NCBI GenBank assembly: GCA_030529505.1
Contig: JAUMWT010000006.1
Span: 1-64,000 of the forward strand
DNA from: Allobrachymonas sp.
Lineage (GTDB): Bacteria > Pseudomonadota > Gammaproteobacteria > Burkholderiales > Burkholderiaceae_C
Reading direction: 5' to 3'
Length of the DNA stretch: 64,000 bases
Shown here: positions 1-11,454 of the stretch, one piece after another
Position numbering within the stretch: position 1 is the first letter of the stretch
Layout: each line of letters begins with the position of its first letter
The notes under the pieces: model-generated
The model's database searches: none
Told to the model about the DNA's origin: nothing
What the model saw: only the letters and a program-made list of their open reading frames with translations
Position numbers and translations under genes: made by a program

Positions 1-172
1 CGCTGGGTAAAGCTCTCCACTGGCAGCCGGTGCGCAGCAGGTACAGCACGGCACAGAACACCTCGTACAGATCAACCGTACGGGGGCGTGTGTTCTTACG
101 TGCACTCTCCAATAAAGGGCGCACATGTTCAAATTGTTCTCGGCTGATGTCGCTTGGATACTTTGCTCTCAT
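1..172 (-). CDS. IS5-family transposase (DUF4096-type N-terminus), partial
   Basis: Translating the minus strand from the ATG at 172 gives 57 residues beginning MRAKYPSDISREQF and including PRTVDLYEVFCAVLYLL and GCQWRALPS. This is the typical N-terminal helical domain (DUF4096) of IS5-family DDE transposases of the IS1031 type. These enzymes cut and rejoin the element ends and usually make 3-bp target duplications. The DDE catalytic core lies beyond position 1 and is not visible, so whether the gene is intact is unknown. Family assignment is by recognition of the conserved N-terminal block. Confidence 0.8.
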   Translation of the reverse strand, partial: MRAKYPSDISREQFEHVRPLLESARKNTRPRTVDLYEVFCAVLYLLRTGCQWRALPS

Positions 173-215
173 CCAAAGAGCATATCCAAATAAGCAAAAG
201 ATTTTGAACAGGCTC
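1..215 (-). mobile_element. IS5-family insertion sequence, 5' end (cut by window edge)
   Basis: The transposase gene reads leftward out of the window. The terminal inverted repeat ends at 215 and, read on the minus strand, begins GAGCCTGTTCAAAATCT. A TAA trinucleotide follows at 216-218, fitting the TNA target duplications of the IS1031 subgroup of IS5. The rest of the element lies outside the window, so the second end and the duplication cannot be checked. The terminus is the same as that of the short repeats scattered over this window. Confidence 0.75.
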
Positions 216-228
216 TAAGGGCGGTGTG

Positions 229-287
229 GAGCCTGTGCACGATTCAAGCGCCCGTGGATGTGGCGGATGTGGCGCGTGAACAGGCCC
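229..287. repeat. Mini-element remnant with IS/MITE-like ends
   Basis: A 59-bp stretch opens GAGCCTGTGCACGATT and closes GCGTGAACAGGCCC, an imperfect copy of the termini of the repeats elsewhere in the window, with almost no interior. It lies 13 bp from the IS end. It could be a decayed internally deleted element. The match is short and imperfect. Confidence 0.45.
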
Positions 288-316
288 TATAGGCGCTTGG
301 GCCCTTGCAAGCTGCA

Positions 317-1210
317 TCAACGGCTGTCTTTTTTGGCCTGATAGCGGGCGTTGCGTGATCGGGCCGATGCATGCACTTTTTTCTTCAATGCAGACTCCTT
401 GAGGGTGTTGACTCGGGCAGCGCGTGCAGTATGGCTGGTCGACAAAGCGCCACGTGCTGCGGCGCTCGAAGCGGTGGAAACATTCTTGCGCAAGGGTTTT
501 TGGGCCTTCGTTGCGCTGCCGACCTTGCTGCTCTTAGCTTTTGTCGTGGCCGAGCCGCTGGCCTTTTTGCTGGCGGCAGCGGCGGTTTTTGCTTTGGCAG
601 GTTTTGCCGTTTTGGCTGCTTTTGCTGCAGCAGAAGATGTTTTGGCCGTGCTGGTGCGCGTGCTTTTCTGGCCACGGGCGGCTACGGTTTTCTTGCCTTC
701 GGCCAAAGCGTTTTGCTGTGCGCGTTGCACGTCGGCTTTTTTGCGCGTGGTTTTGCCACGCATGGCGATGTCTGCTTGGCCTTTTGCAGATGCGTTGCCT
801 GTGCTGCGTCGGGATGTTTGTGCGCTTTTGGGGTTGGTCTTGCTGGCCGGTGCGCCAGGCGCGTTATGACGGGTCTGTTTTTTCGCAGCGGATTTGGCGA
901 CTTTGGATTCGGCCTTTGTCAACTGATTCTCGAAACGCTCCAGCACTTCGGCAAAAACATCCGCTTTTTTTTGCGTGCGCAGGTTTTCGCCACCGGCCGG
1001 TTTGCGTTTGATGGCCGGGTCGCGCTGCACGGCAGCGGTCTGGCGTTGATACAGGTCGCGGAACTTGTCGCGCAGATTGCGAGCGCGCGTGATTTTCGAG
1101 CGCAGTTCACGGGGAGTAAGCGAGGCAATTTCATCGCGGCGGCTGGCTTTGAATAACAGCAACTCTGTGTCATTGAGAAGGGCTTGTACTTGCCGGAGGG
1201 TATAGCTCAT
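317..1210 (-). CDS. Hypothetical Lys/Ala-rich basic protein
   Basis: This 297-residue protein has a globular-looking N-terminus of about 100 residues (MSYTLRQVQALLNDTELLLF..., predicted helical). A long low-complexity tail rich in Lys, Ala, Ser and Thr follows, with histone-H1-like runs such as AAKAAKTAKPAKAK. No catalytic motif is visible. The tail suggests nucleic-acid binding, but that is inference. It begins MSYTL after a GGAGAATCC ribosome-binding site. It is transcribed away from rpoD. I do not recognise a named family. Confidence 0.7.
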   Translation of the reverse strand: MSYTLRQVQALLNDTELLLFKASRRDEIASLTPRELRSKITRARNLRDKFRDLYQRQTAAVQRDPAIKRKPAGGENLRTQKKADVFAEVLERFENQLTKAESKVAKSAAKKQTRHNAPGAPASKTNPKSAQTSRRSTGNASAKGQADIAMRGKTTRKKADVQRAQQNALAEGKKTVAARGQKSTRTSTAKTSSAAAKAAKTAKPAKAKTAAAASKKASGSATTKAKSSKVGSATKAQKPLRKNVSTASSAAARGALSTSHTARAARVNTLKESALKKKVHASARSRNARYQAKKDSR

Positions 1211-1826
1211 GGATTCTCCTTGGTGAATTTGAAGTGCGCTCTGCGCCTCTTGAGTATAGATGACGTTTTTTCAGAAGACGGACAGACCATTGCGATGAAA
1301 ATGAGTGAGCGGGGCAGCGCAAAATGCAAGGCGCGCCAAATGGAAATGATGCAGGCCATTCACTTTGCATGGTGCAACAAACGTGCCACTTCAGCGCGCC
1401 TTTTCTGGCCGCTGGCATTGTGATTTTTTGAAGACGCTTCAAGCCAGGGAAAAACGCTTTTCCAAAAAAATTTTTGCGGCTTTCGAGAGAAGAACCAGAC
1501 CGAAACCGGGGGCCGCAAAGTTATAATCCGTGTAACAGCATGGCAAGCGCGACAGCAGTACCTCCGGCCTGGCTCTTTTACGTGACACGTTTTCGCTCAC
1601 AGCCTCCGTCCGCAAGGGCTCGCACCCCAAATGTTCGCCCCCTCTTTTCTTGCCTGTTGACAAGGCGTTTTCACACGCCCTTGCATCCGGCTGTTGTGTG
1701 CACATCTATTTCACATGCTTTTTTTTGAATGGCTCGGCCAACTGCCAGCGCCAGCGGGCGGTTTCGCGCCAGAGCATGTGCTTGCTCGGCAGCAGCGTTC
1801 CAGTTTTTTCAGGAGGGTAAGTTCCC
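1211..1826. other. Intergenic region upstream of rpoD
   Basis: About 615 bp between two divergently transcribed genes. I see no convincing coding sequence. A TATAAT hexamer lies at 1522-1527, but no good -35 sits 16-18 bp upstream. The end of the region supplies the rpoD ribosome-binding site (AGGAGG near 1810). Confidence 0.5.
1522..1527 (+). promoter_or_regulatory. Possible -10 hexamer upstream of rpoD
   Basis: A perfect TATAAT oriented toward rpoD about 300 bp upstream. The -35 region is poor, so this is a weak prediction. If used it would give a long rpoD leader. Confidence 0.3.
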
Positions 1827-4637
<2,811 letters not shown>

Positions 4638-4711
4638 GCGCAGCACTTGGATGCCATTTTCGCCAATAACTTTTTGACTGTCTGATTGATTGCCCGATAA
4701 GGATGCCTGCC

Positions 4712-5914
4712 ATGTCTCTTTTCTCTGCCGTTGAAATGGCCCCGCGCGACCCGATCCTGGGTCTGAACGAACAGTTCGCTGCCGACACCAACCCCAAGAA
4801 AGTCAATCTGGGCGTTGGCGTGTACTTCGATGAAAACGGCAAGCTGCCTTTGCTGGCCTGCGTGCAGGCGGCCGAGAAGGCGCTGATGGACAAGGCCGCC
4901 CCGCGCGGCTATTTGCCGATCGACGGCATCGCCGCTTACGACAACGCAGTGAAGGCCCTGGTGTTTGGCGCCGACAGCGCCGTGGTGCAAGAAGGCCGCG
5001 TGGCCACGGTGCAGTCTTTGGGGGGCACGGGCGGACTCAAGATCGGGGCCGACTTTTTGAAAAAAATCAACCCCAATGCTCAGGTGCTCATCAGCGCCCC
5101 GAGCTGGGAGAACCACCGTGCCCTGTTCAGCAACGCGGGCTTCAAGGTAGAGACCTACACCTACTACGACGCCAGCAAGCGCGGGGTGGACTTCGACGGC
5201 ATGCTCGCCAGCCTCAAGGCCGCGGCACCCGGCACCATCGTGGTGCTGCACGCCTGCTGCCATAATCCTACGGGCTACGACATCACGCCTGCACAGTGGG
5301 ATCAAGTGGTGGAAGTCATCAAGGCGCAGCAGCTGGTGGCCTTCCTCGACATGGCCTACCAGGGCTTTGGTCACGGCATCGCCGAAGACGGGGCGGTGAT
5401 TGGCAAATTCGTGGCGGCGGGTTTGAACTTTTTCGTGGCTTCTTCTTTCAGCAAGAGCTTCAGCCTGTACGGCGAGCGCGTGGGGGCCTTGAGCGTGGTC
5501 TGCGCCAGCAAGGAGGAAGCCGTGCGCGTTTTGAGCCAGCTCAAAATCGTGGTCCGCACCAACTACAGCAACCCGCCTACGCATGGCGCATCGGTAGTGG
5601 CTGCCGTGCTCAATACGCCTGAACTGCGCCAGCAATGGGAGCAGGAACTGGGTGCCATGCGCGTGCGCATCAAGCGCATGCGCGAAAAGCTGGTTGAAGG
5701 CCTGAAGGCCGCAGGCGTGCAACGCGATATGTCTTTCATCACGCGGCAAATCGGCATGTTCAGCTATTCGGGCCTGAGCAAAGAGCAAATGGTGCGTTTG
5801 CGCAATGAGTTTGGTGTTTACGGCACCGACAGCGGCCGCATGTGTGTGGCGGCCCTTAATGAGGGCAACGTGGATTACGTTTGCCAGGCCATGGCGCAGG
5901 TGCTGAACGGCTAA
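4712..5914 (+). CDS. Aromatic/aspartate aminotransferase (class I, PLP)
   Basis: A 400-residue PLP-dependent aminotransferase of the TyrB/AspC type, cytosolic. It moves amino groups between aspartate or aromatic amino acids and 2-oxoglutarate. Visible motifs: HNPTGYDIT near residue 190 (substrate/PLP site), FLDMAYQGFG with the Asp that contacts the pyridine nitrogen, and SSFSKSFSLYGERVG with the Schiff-base lysine. The length fits the family (about 397). I chose the ATG at 4712 rather than 4703 because AAGG lies 8 bp before it. Whether TyrB or AspC specificity dominates cannot be read from sequence. Confidence 0.9.
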   Translation: MSLFSAVEMAPRDPILGLNEQFAADTNPKKVNLGVGVYFDENGKLPLLACVQAAEKALMDKAAPRGYLPIDGIAAYDNAVKALVFGADSAVVQEGRVATVQSLGGTGGLKIGADFLKKINPNAQVLISAPSWENHRALFSNAGFKVETYTYYDASKRGVDFDGMLASLKAAAPGTIVVLHACCHNPTGYDITPAQWDQVVEVIKAQQLVAFLDMAYQGFGHGIAEDGAVIGKFVAAGLNFFVASSFSKSFSLYGERVGALSVVCASKEEAVRVLSQLKIVVRTNYSNPPTHGASVVAAVLNTPELRQQWEQELGAMRVRIKRMREKLVEGLKAAGVQRDMSFITRQIGMFSYSGLSKEQMVRLRNEFGVYGTDSGRMCVAALNEGNVDYVCQAMAQVLNG

Positions 5915-5941
5915 GTCACCCGGTTGCTCGATAGGCTGCTC

Positions 5942-5986
5942 CGCCTCAAGGTGCAGCGGCAGTTGTTGCACCTTCAAAAAGAGGCG
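5942..5986. other. Compound stem-loop after the aminotransferase gene
   Basis: Nested inverted repeats: CGCCTC/GAGGCG outside and AAGGTGCA/TGCACCTT inside. No T-run follows on the plus strand, so it is not a clear intrinsic terminator. It may act as a 3'-end stem-loop. Confidence 0.4.
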
Positions 5987-6698
5987 CTATTTCTGCCAAG
6001 TACAGCAGCAACCACACAACGGCCCTATGTCTGAACAAGGCATGGGGCTGTATTTTGTGCGGTAGGTGTTTGATTTTTGCAGTGAGTAAAGGCGTTGCGG
6101 CCTTTGCAAGCCATTTTTTTCGGGGGGCGCTGCCGCAATGACTGCAAGCATTTCGGCGGTGGCTTAGAGCCTGTTCAAAGTCTTCGCATCGCGTCCGTTA
6201 CTTGGCAAAGGTAGTCGCTGCAAGGCGCAAAGCACGAAGCACAGGGCATGAACGGGCCAGCCGCCCAGCGCGCATTTGCAACGCAGCAGATGCTGCCTTT
6301 GCAGAGCAACCCTTCGGGCAAGGCAGCAAATGACCATGCTCTTTGTTACACACCTTGCCAAGACGGGCAGTCTTGGGTGCGGTGTCCGCCGCGATCCTGG
6401 CCATTTGTTGCGCTTGCGGACAACATGGAAAGACTTTGAACAGGCTCTTATCGATTAGCCAGCCAAGCTGCGGATCGGGGTGCAAGAAGTGCGGGCAGCA
6501 AAGAGCAGCAGGGCAGGGCGGCTCAGGGTTTCAGGGCTTGTTTGTTGATGATTGGATGCTGCCGAGCGGCGTGCAGTTGTGTCAAACGAAGTCCTGCTGG
6601 CGTGCAGCACAGGCCATCGTTTAGCGTTGTCAGACTGGACGGTGGTGTCTTGGTGAATGCGCGCTTTTGATGTGCATCTTGCAAAAGCAGGGCAGGCC
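5987..6698. other. Gene-free stretch holding a family-A repeat
   Basis: Apart from the repeat at 6167-6447, the flanks (5987-6163 and 6451-6698) show no convincing gene, RNA or promoter. Open frames here are short and mostly cross the repeat. Confidence 0.5.
6167..6447 (+). repeat. Family-A MITE-like element with TTA target duplication
   Basis: A 281-bp non-coding element with inverted ends GAGCCTGTTCAAAGTCTT and AAGACTTTGAACAGGCTC. TTA directly flanks both sides (6164-6166 and 6448-6450), a clean 3-bp duplication. The interior has several hairpins (CAGATGCTG, CCAAGAC/GTCTTGG) and no plausible gene. Near-identical copies lie at 7338-7619 and, inverted, at 33064-33343. The ends match the IS5-family element at the left edge. 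Confidence 0.9.
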
Positions 6699-7277
6699 CT
6701 AGCGCTTTTCCACCGCCAGCACATAGGGTGGCGGGCCTGATTGATTGACCAGTTGATAGCGTACCGCCAGTGCGCGTTGCGGGTCCAGCGCGGCGCACCA
6801 GTGTTCGACCGCTTGCTGTTCTGCTTCGCCACCGCTGTGGCCGTGGTAGATCACGGCAACGAGCACGCCGCCGGGCAGCAGAAGATCCAGCGCTTGAGTG
6901 AGGGCTGATACGGTGCTTGCGGGCTGGGTGATGATGGTTTTGTCACTGCCAGGCAAATAGCCCAAATTGAAAACGGCGGCTTTCAGGCCGACCGTTACGT
7001 GCTGTTGGAGCTTGGCGTGGCTGTCGGCAATCAGCGTAACGCGATCCAGCAGGCCCGCTTGCTGCAATCGGGCTTGGGTGGCGGCCAGTGCGCACGACTG
7101 CACGTCAAAGGCATAAACGTGGCCGTGCGCCCCCACGCATTGCGCCAGCAACAGGGTGTCATGCCCGTTGCCTGCGGTTGCATCCAGCGCGCAATCGCCC
7201 GCTTGCAGCGCGCGCCGCAGCAAGCCGTGCGCAAAGGGCAGAATGCCGGGCAGGTGGTGCAGGTTATGGCGTGACAC
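6699..7277 (-). CDS. Class I SAM-dependent methyltransferase, YtqB/MnmM-like
   Basis: A 192-residue Rossmann-fold methyltransferase. The SAM-binding motif I is LDATAGNGHDTLLLA near residue 32, followed by VYAFDVQ (motif II) and AVFNLGYLPGSDK near residue 105. That last block typifies the YtqB family, recently linked to methylation of nm5s2U34 in tRNA (MnmM) and often annotated rRNA methylase. The C-terminal GPPPYVLAVEKR also fits. It stands alone between two repeats. The family call is fairly secure; the exact substrate is inferred from the family. Confidence 0.75.
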   Translation of the reverse strand: MSRHNLHHLPGILPFAHGLLRRALQAGDCALDATAGNGHDTLLLAQCVGAHGHVYAFDVQSCALAATQARLQQAGLLDRVTLIADSHAKLQQHVTVGLKAAVFNLGYLPGSDKTIITQPASTVSALTQALDLLLPGGVLVAVIYHGHSGGEAEQQAVEHWCAALDPQRALAVRYQLVNQSGPPPYVLAVEKR

Positions 7278-7337
7278 GGTTGGGCTCTAGCGAGAGAAGA
7301 AGGTGAAACAAAAGAGCGTGTTTGGGTCGGGATGTAA

Positions 7338-7619
7338 GAGCAAGTTCAAAGTCTTCGCATCGTGTGCCTTGCTTGGCAAAGGTAGTCGCTACAAGGCGTA
7401 AAGCACGAAGCACAGAGCACGAACGGGTCAGCCGTCCGGCGCGTATTTGCAAGGCAGCAGATGCTGCCTTTGCAGAGCAGCCCTTCGGGCAAGGCAGCAA
7501 ACGAGCAGGCTCTTTGTTGTACCCCCTTGCCAAGACGGACAGTCTTGGATGCGGCGTGCGCCGCGATCCTGGTCATTTGCTGCACTTGCGGACAACATGG
7601 AAAGACTTTGAACAGACCC
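7338..7619 (+). repeat. Family-A MITE-like element with TAA target duplication
   Basis: A 282-bp copy in the same orientation as 6167-6447, differing at scattered positions. The ends are slightly decayed (GAGCAAGTTCAAAG at left, GAACAGACCC at right). TAA flanks both sides (7335-7337 and 7620-7622). The two copies sit about 900 bp apart, on either side of the methyltransferase gene. Confidence 0.88.
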
Positions 7620-7622
7620 TAA

Positions 7623-8205
7623 AAGCTTTGGCCTTTGTTGATCTGCAGGTTCATTCCTGCCTGAGCAGTTTGCCATTGCTTGAAAACGGTGACGAAGCAG
7701 TGCTGTTTTATTCGGCGCTGTGGCTTTTTCAAAAGGAGCCTGAGTGTGTGAGAGCAAGGGGAATGTGCTCAGAACCTGTTCACAATCTCCTCACGGGTGC
7801 CTGAAAATGGCAGCGGGCGGTCTGCTGCGTTGCAAATCTCGTCCATAACACGGGCCATGCCCTTCGCTCATGTACTTTGATGTGCGCCTTGCATCCCATC
7901 CCGCCCCATATCCAATCGCCTCGCATCGAGATCGTGAGCAGGCTCTTAGCGGGAGGCGCTGCGCTGATTCGCGCCATATGTCATCAACCACCTGTTGATT
8001 CGCCGTTCCCGTCTGATATTCAGTGCCAGGGGAACAGGTGAAGGTCGATGCGCGCGGGGAAACAGCGCGAAAGTGCCGTGCGGCCCTTGCGGTTACCGCA
8101 TTCCGTCCAGGCAAGGGCCAGATGGTGGATCAGGTGGCAGCCCCCTTGATTGATCGTTTATTCACCCTCCGCCTGCCACGGAGAAAGGGGGCGGCGGGCG
8201 TGTTT
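7623..8205. other. Gene-free stretch holding a family-B repeat
   Basis: It lies between a family-A element and the 3' end of the helicase gene. Apart from the family-B copy at 7772-7945 I see no convincing feature. The plus-strand frame running into 8206-9987 is the complement of the helicase gene. Confidence 0.5.
7772..7945 (+). repeat. Family-B MITE-like element
   Basis: A 174-bp element with ends GAACCTGTTCACAATCTC and GAGCAGGCTC. Flanking trinucleotides are TCA (7769-7771) and TTA (7946-7948), so no exact duplication remains. The interior is shared with the copies at 38965-39152 and 55932-56107 (CTGCTGCGTTGCAAATCT and TTGCATCCCATCCCGC), and inverted with those at 20419, 36415 and 63915. 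Confidence 0.85.
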
Positions 8206-10005
8206 TTACCAGCCGCGGCGGGGTTTGCCCGCACCGCTGCGGTTGCTGCGGCGGATGTCGTCCACGCTGGTGCGCAGGGGATCGGGCTGGCCGCTGTTGC
8301 CTTTGCTGCGCAGCGGCTTGAACTCGTCACGATGCGTTTTGAACAGGGTGCTTTCGTGGCTGCGCGGTTGGGCTTCAGCCGGATGGTTGTGTCGCACGCG
8401 GTTGGCCGCTTTGCTGATGGGGCGGCGGGCTGCGCCAGCTGCGTGCCCCGGCTGGGCCGCGTGCTTGCCTTGCGGTGCATGGGCTGGCGCACTGCTGGGC
8501 ACGGTGGTCTGGTCTTTTTGCAGGCGCTGGCCACCGCCACCGCTGCGGAAACGGTTGCGGCGCTTGCGTGGGCGCGGTTGGTAGGGCGTGCGTGGCAGGG
8601 GGTTGCCGTCGGCGTCTTTGGGGCGCAGATCGGGTTCGTCAGGCGTGGTCGTCGTGGCGTTGTGGGCCACAGCGGTTGCGGGTTGCGGGGCTGCGGCAGC
8701 AGGTGCCGGGCGGCGGGTTTTTTCGGGCGCGCGCTTTTCGCGGATGCGCTGCATCATCTCCTGGCGGGCGGCACGGGCGGCTGCGGCCATCACCGCGCGC
8801 CCCGGGGGCTTGCCTGCGCCGCCCCACAGGGTTTGGCGGCCCATGGCGATGGGCTCGGCTTTTTCGTCCGGTTCGGGGCCAAAGCCATCCACCGCCTGTA
8901 CGGGGATTTGCTGCTGCGTGAAGCGCTCGATTGCTTGCATGAAGCCTTCTTCGTCCAGGCAGACGAAGCTCACAGCCTGGCCTTCGGCGCCTGCGCGGCC
9001 AGTGCGGCCGATGCGGTGCACGTAGTCTTCGGGCACGTTGGGGATTTCGTAGTTCACCACGTGTGGCAAGTCGTCGATGTCGATGCCGCGTGCGGCAATG
9101 TCGGTGGCCACCAGCGCGCGCAGGGCGCCGCTTTTGAAGTCGGCCAGGGCCTGGGTGCGGGCGCTTTGGCTTTTGTTGCCGTGCAGGGCCATGGCGCTGA
9201 TGCCCTGCTTGTTGAGGAAATCGGCCACCTGGTTGGCGCCGAATTTGGTGCGCGTGAAGACCAGCACCTGGTTCCAGTTGTTCTGCTGGATGATGTGCGC
9301 GAGCAGCTCTTTTTTGCGATTGCGGCCCACCGGGTAGATGGTTTGGGCGATGCGTTGCGCCGTGGTGTTGCGCGGCGTGACCTGCACCTGCTGCGGATTG
9401 CGCAAGAGGGTAGCGGCCAGTTCGCGAATGTCGTCGCTGAAAGTGGCAGAGAACAACAAGCTTTGCTTGTCGGCTGGCAGCAGGGCCAGCACTTTTTTCA
9501 CGTCATGAATGAAGCCCATGTCGAGCATGCGGTCGGCTTCGTCCAGCACCAATGCCTCAACGCCCGACAAGTCCAGCGCGCCCTGGCCGTGCAGATCCAG
9601 CAGGCGGCCCGGGGTGGCGACCAGAATATCAACGCCTTTGCGCAGGCGGTCGATCTGCGGCTGCATGCCCACGCCGCCGAAGATGACGGTGGAGGTGAGT
9701 TGCAGATGCTGACCATAGTCGCGCACCGATTGTTCAACTTGTGCGGCGAGTTCGCGCGTGGGGCAGAGCACCAGCGCACGCACGCAGCCGGGGCGTTTGG
9801 CCGGGCGCTGGCTGAGCAGATGCAGCATGGGCAGCGTGAAGGCGGCGGTTTTGCCCGTGCCGGTTTGTGCGCCGCCCAGCAGATCGTGCCCGGCCAGAAT
9901 CAGGGGGATGGCTTGTTGCTGGATGGGGGTGGGTTCGGTGTAGCCGATGGCGTGCACGGCTTTGACAATGGCCGGAGCCAGTTCTAATTGTTCAAATGTC
10001 ATCAT
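8206..10005 (-). CDS. rhlE: ATP-dependent DEAD-box RNA helicase, RhlE-type
   Basis: A 599-residue RNA helicase, probably acting in ribosome maturation or RNA decay. Motifs in order: Q motif ([10 protein letters not shown]), Walker A AQTGTGKT (about 46-53), PTRELA, DEAD as VLDEADRML (about 155), [14 protein letters not shown] and [10 protein letters not shown]. After about residue 390 comes a disordered, Pro/Ala/Arg-rich tail of 200 residues with RSGGGGQR, as in many RhlE proteins. The start is MMTFEQL at 10005, with only a weak ribosome-binding site. It is divergent from the gene at 10555. Confidence 0.93.
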   Translation of the reverse strand: MMTFEQLELAPAIVKAVHAIGYTEPTPIQQQAIPLILAGHDLLGGAQTGTGKTAAFTLPMLHLLSQRPAKRPGCVRALVLCPTRELAAQVEQSVRDYGQHLQLTSTVIFGGVGMQPQIDRLRKGVDILVATPGRLLDLHGQGALDLSGVEALVLDEADRMLDMGFIHDVKKVLALLPADKQSLLFSATFSDDIRELAATLLRNPQQVQVTPRNTTAQRIAQTIYPVGRNRKKELLAHIIQQNNWNQVLVFTRTKFGANQVADFLNKQGISAMALHGNKSQSARTQALADFKSGALRALVATDIAARGIDIDDLPHVVNYEIPNVPEDYVHRIGRTGRAGAEGQAVSFVCLDEEGFMQAIERFTQQQIPVQAVDGFGPEPDEKAEPIAMGRQTLWGGAGKPPGRAVMAAAARAARQEMMQRIREKRAPEKTRRPAPAAAAPQPATAVAHNATTTTPDEPDLRPKDADGNPLPRTPYQPRPRKRRNRFRSGGGGQRLQKDQTTVPSSAPAHAPQGKHAAQPGHAAGAARRPISKAANRVRHNHPAEAQPRSHESTLFKTHRDEFKPLRSKGNSGQPDPLRTSVDDIRRSNRSGAGKPRRGW

Positions 10006-10554
10006 TGGAGCGCCCTGGGCGCCAGGTGAGGTCAAGGTTTGCCGAATACGGCAACCGCGCTGCGCAGGAGCAGGTGATTGAACCAACCAGTGGGAGCAAA
10101 CCGGGAAGAGATGTTGCCGCAACAGGCGTAAGAGCCGATGGAGGCAGCCGCGCGGGCTGGGTCAGCCGGGCAACGTGCAGCACAGACGCTGGCTGCCAGA
10201 TACTGGTTGCTGGCAGCAATGCATATTCTCGCACGATTTTTTGCAGCCCCTGGCGGGGCCGTGCGGGCAAGCGGTGAGCGCCCGCCATGCGCTGCCTGCA
10301 TGGCTATGGCTGATGGGGCGAATGGTGTGCATGGGCAATGGCTGGCGGCAAGCGGTCGCACAAACAAGATAAGGCAAGGCGGCTTTGTCCCTGCGTGCTC
10401 CATGCATACGCCATGCAAGGGCGGGGCCATGCGGTTGCAGCGCATGGGCTTGGGGGGTGGCGGCCTACAATGGGCCGCATCGGGGCGGTGGCATGCAGCA
10501 AGCAGCGTGGCGCGCCTCTTTTTCTTTCTTTTTTCAAGGCATGGATGCAGAGAT
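10006..10554. other. Divergent intergenic region
   Basis: About 550 bp between the helicase start and the next gene. It has no convincing gene. A TACAAT hexamer at 10466-10471 preceded by GGCC could be a -10 for the downstream gene, but no good -35 is visible. Confidence 0.45.
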
Positions 10555-11133
10555 ATGGCCACCACGACCTTTGGCTACAACCCGGTGGAAGACCGGGTCT
10601 GGATGGCGTGCTCGGTGTGGGAGCACCGCCTGTGGATCACGCGGCGCTGCGCGCAAGAGGTGATGCAGGCCGTCTGCCGCGTGCTGGAACAATCAGCCGC
10701 GGGCGCACCGGGGGCTGCCGCGCCCGAGCGTGCGGCGGCTGAGCACGATGCCGCCATCAACCGCCCCAGCGTTACGGGTGGCCCAGCCATGCAAACGGGG
10801 CGGGATGAGGCGCCGCGCCCGCAAAGCGCCGTGGGCATGCAATACCTGCTGTGCACGTCGGCGCGGGTGAGTGCCGGTCCGCAAGAGGCGGGCTTGTCGT
10901 TTCAGACCCCGCAGGGGGAACTGGCCATTGCCTTTGACCGCGAGGGGCTGCACCGCTGGTTGCGCGGCATGTACATGGTGCTGCAACATGCCGACTGGAA
11001 CCTGCCGCCCTTGCCGGAATGGGTGACGCGCAGCTATTTGCCCGAGGCCTTGCGCGCCATTCTGGTGCCGCCCGCACCGGGCACGCTGGGGGATGAGGCA
11101 GACGAGGCCGATGACGCAGAGCGCCCCGAGTGA
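10555..11133 (+). CDS. Hypothetical protein
   Basis: A 192-residue protein starting MATTTFGYNPVEDRVWM. It has two conserved-looking parts: an N-terminal segment to about residue 45 and a C-terminal segment with GELAIAFDREGLHRWLRGMY and LPEWVTRSYLPEALR. A Pro/Ala/Gly-rich linker (about 45-95) joins them, and the end is acidic. No signal peptide or transmembrane helix is apparent. An in-frame extension to 10138 exists but looks non-coding. I recognise no named family. The ribosome-binding site is weak. Confidence 0.65.
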   Translation: MATTTFGYNPVEDRVWMACSVWEHRLWITRRCAQEVMQAVCRVLEQSAAGAPGAAAPERAAAEHDAAINRPSVTGGPAMQTGRDEAPRPQSAVGMQYLLCTSARVSAGPQEAGLSFQTPQGELAIAFDREGLHRWLRGMYMVLQHADWNLPPLPEWVTRSYLPEALRAILVPPAPGTLGDEADEADDAERPE

Positions 11134-11454
11134 AGGCATGGGCGTCCGCGGGCAGGCCCGCACGGCCGCCAGCGGGCGATAATTCCACTTTTGTGCCCTG
11201 TGGCTGCACGCGTGTGCCTGCATGCCAGGGGCAGGGCGCAAGGCATACAGCGCGCACATCGGCTTGTTGACACGGCCCGCGCGCGATAGGGTCTGCCGTT
11301 GCGGCAGCCCCTTGTTTTTGTCGAAGGCGGTGCCAGCCCAGCCGGCCTGCCCGCCAGATTGTCGGGCTCACGTCAGCGGGCCAAGGCTGCTCGTGCCTGT
11401 CCATGCATTTCACAGATTGCCACCGATAGCCATTGTTTTGAGGAAAACCACGCC
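11134..11454. other. Leader region of ettA
   Basis: About 320 bp without a gene. It contains TTGACA at about 11266 without a matching -10 at normal spacing, and a small CTGCCG/CGGCAG hairpin near 11293-11307. The ettA ribosome-binding site GAGG is near 11440. Confidence 0.4.

Noticed and set aside
371..1156. Long plus-strand frames opposite the basic protein gene
   Set aside because: They are complements of the Lys/Ala-rich gene; composition and lack of ribosome-binding sites argue against coding.
6198..6485. Small frames within family-A repeats (also 7264-7533, 33085-33537)
   Set aside because: Frames appear in both directions and vary with each copy; the repeat explains them. Similar frames are often mis-annotated as hypothetical proteins.
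8023..9987. 654-codon plus-strand frame opposite the helicase gene
   Set aside because: Complement of rhlE; no family features.
11264..11290. TTGACA as ettA promoter
   Set aside because: No -10 at 16-18 bp spacing.
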